NCBI GenBank assembly: GCA_028699365.1
Contig: JAQVUQ010000139.1
Location: 1 to 7,148, forward strand
Origin: UBA5359 sp028699365 [NCBI: bacterium]
Lineage (GTDB): Bacteria; UBP13; UBA5359
DNA: 7,148 nucleotides
Direction of reading: 5' to 3'
Shown: positions 6,103 to 7,148 of the stretch, in pieces
How positions within the stretch are numbered: the first letter of the stretch is position 1
Layout of the letters: the number at the start of each line of letters is the position of its first letter
The notes under the pieces: generated by a model
What the model was told of the DNA's origin: nothing
Databases searched by the model: none
Seen by the model: only the letters and a program-made list of their open reading frames with translations
Position numbers and translations under genes: made by a program

Positions 6103-7148
6103 TTATGACAGGCGCAGCACGGCATAGCCATAGCCGCCTGAGACGGATATCAGCAGCCCGTCATTCGATACGATCCTGCTGTGCACCGTTGTCGATGCGG
6201 ACACATCCACGGCGGTTATGGTCTTGCCGACAAACTGTGCCGGCAGTGCCACCTGATGCATTTTAAGGTTCTTGTGATAGTCCAGCACCAGCACGATATC
6301 ATTGCCGTCCATATACCAGGTACAGACCGTGGCATCCGGATCTATGGCCGGATTGATCCAGCAGCGATAGCCTACGGCCTCAAAGTAGCTGTCCGCCGGC
6401 AGACGTCCGTTTACCAATCCGGTCATGCCGTTATCTATGCCGTGGGGATACTGTTTTCGACTGACATACAGAAAAAAGGCATTGTTCACCAGCGTCTTGC
6501 GAATAGCGGGAACGCCTATGCCTCGTAGCTGAGAATAGCCCATCAGGAATCCATGTGACGTGACGCCCTCAACTGTTTTGACCAGTTGTGCGAACCTCTC
6601 CGGCGGATTGTCGGCATCAGACCATGAGTCTGTTCCCAGGCTCAGCGTCTCGATAGTATCCGTTATGTCCTCCATAGTCTGGAAGTTCCATGCTTTGAGT
6701 TTGCCGACGACAGGCTTTGTCTTGGGGATATACTGCCAGAGCCGCCTGCCGCTGCCGCTTTGCACGAAGAGCGGCGCTGCCTGCATAAACCCGACATAGC
6801 CCAGGGCAACGTCTTTATACGTTCTGATCGTATGATATACGGTAACGGCCCCGTTGCCGGCGTAACGATAGGTGATGCAAAAGCGCATATCGGAATCGAT
6901 ACTCGGGTCGTTGAACATCGGCTGGGTTGAACTGCCTGCATGCGCTTTCAGATAATCCACTACGGATGCCAGGTTGGATATATCGTAGGTGTTTGCAATA
7001 TCTACATACTTGCAGGTGTACACTCCGTCGGCCGTAACCTCCGTGGTGCCGTCGAGCAGTACCTTGAAAATGCGGTTCTGGGTCATGGACTCCAACTGGT
7101 TCAGCAGTTTGGCGCTGATACCGATATCGCCGGTATGCACGGCCTTTG
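6103..7148 (-). CDS. C-terminal part of an unrecognised large protein, cut by the window edge
   Basis: The frame is open from the right edge to a TAA at 6103-6105, giving 347 visible residues. The first in-window start-like codon is a GTG at 7140-7138, but the frame is still open beyond it (KAVHTGDIG...), so this is most likely the 3' part of a longer gene. I do not recognise the family. The segment is rich in aromatic and beta-strand-like stretches (RFCITYRYAGNGAVTVYHTI; NDIVLVLDYHKNLKMHQVAL). It ends in a domain resembling the C-terminal beta-sandwich of many carbohydrate-active enzymes (GKTITAVDVSASTTVHSRIV, then NDGLLISVSGGYGYAVLRLS). No membrane segment or sorting signal is seen at the C-terminus. 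It converges on the regulator gene and shares its terminator, so it belongs to a different transcript. A glycan-related role is only a guess from context and fold impression. Confidence 0.7.
   Translation of the reverse strand, partial: KAVHTGDIGISAKLLNQLESMTQNRIFKVLLDGTTEVTADGVYTCKYVDIANTYDISNLASVVDYLKAHAGSSTQPMFNDPSIDSDMRFCITYRYAGNGAVTVYHTIRTYKDVALGYVGFMQAAPLFVQSGSGRRLWQYIPKTKPVVGKLKAWNFQTMEDITDTIETLSLGTDSWSDADNPPERFAQLVKTVEGVTSHGFLMGYSQLRGIGVPAIRKTLVNNAFFLYVSRKQYPHGIDNGMTGLVNGRLPADSYFEAVGYRCWINPAIDPDATVCTWYMDGNDIVLVLDYHKNLKMHQVALPAQFVGKTITAVDVSASTTVHSRIVSNDGLLISVSGGYGYAVLRLS

Overview
The window looks like a chromosomal segment of a Gram-positive bacterium of the Bacillota, probably a clostridial lineage. 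The reasons are purine-rich Shine-Dalgarno sites, sigma-A-type promoters with TTGACA boxes, and a regulator that joins a GntR DNA-binding domain to a LacI-type sensor domain, an architecture best known from AraR of Bacillus. The lineage is an inference; no marker gene is present.

Layout: positions 1-469 hold no clear gene. They contain a GC-rich hairpin (60-93), a very strong AT-rich palindrome (270-319), and a promoter whose start site falls inside a second palindrome (396-414). Three plus-strand genes follow: a cytoplasmic glycosidase-like TIM-barrel protein with a C-terminal beta-galactosidase-trimerisation-like part (470-2587), a NodB/PuuE-type polysaccharide deacetylase family protein (2629-3525), and a creatinase-like M24 'pita-bread' protein that lacks the usual metal ligands (3676-4836). 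A repeat-rich, foldable spacer separates the second and third genes. The fourth plus-strand gene (4907-6016) is the GntR/LacI-type regulator, with its own promoter. A bidirectional terminator (6046-6082) separates it from a converging gene on the minus strand (6103 to beyond the right edge), whose product I do not recognise.

Working together: the 9-mer TGTATTACA occurs four times in the window in perfect form, always in front of genes. Three copies precede the glycosidase-like gene and one precedes the regulator gene. This suggests that the GntR/LacI regulator represses the three-gene operon and itself, and releases both when a sugar-like effector binds. The three enzymes have no signal peptide, so a small imported glycoside or glycoconjugate is the likely substrate. 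A reasonable but unproven model is that one enzyme cuts a glycosidic bond, one removes an acyl or similar C-N-linked group, and the M24 protein hydrolyses a C-N bond without metal. No transporter is visible in the window.
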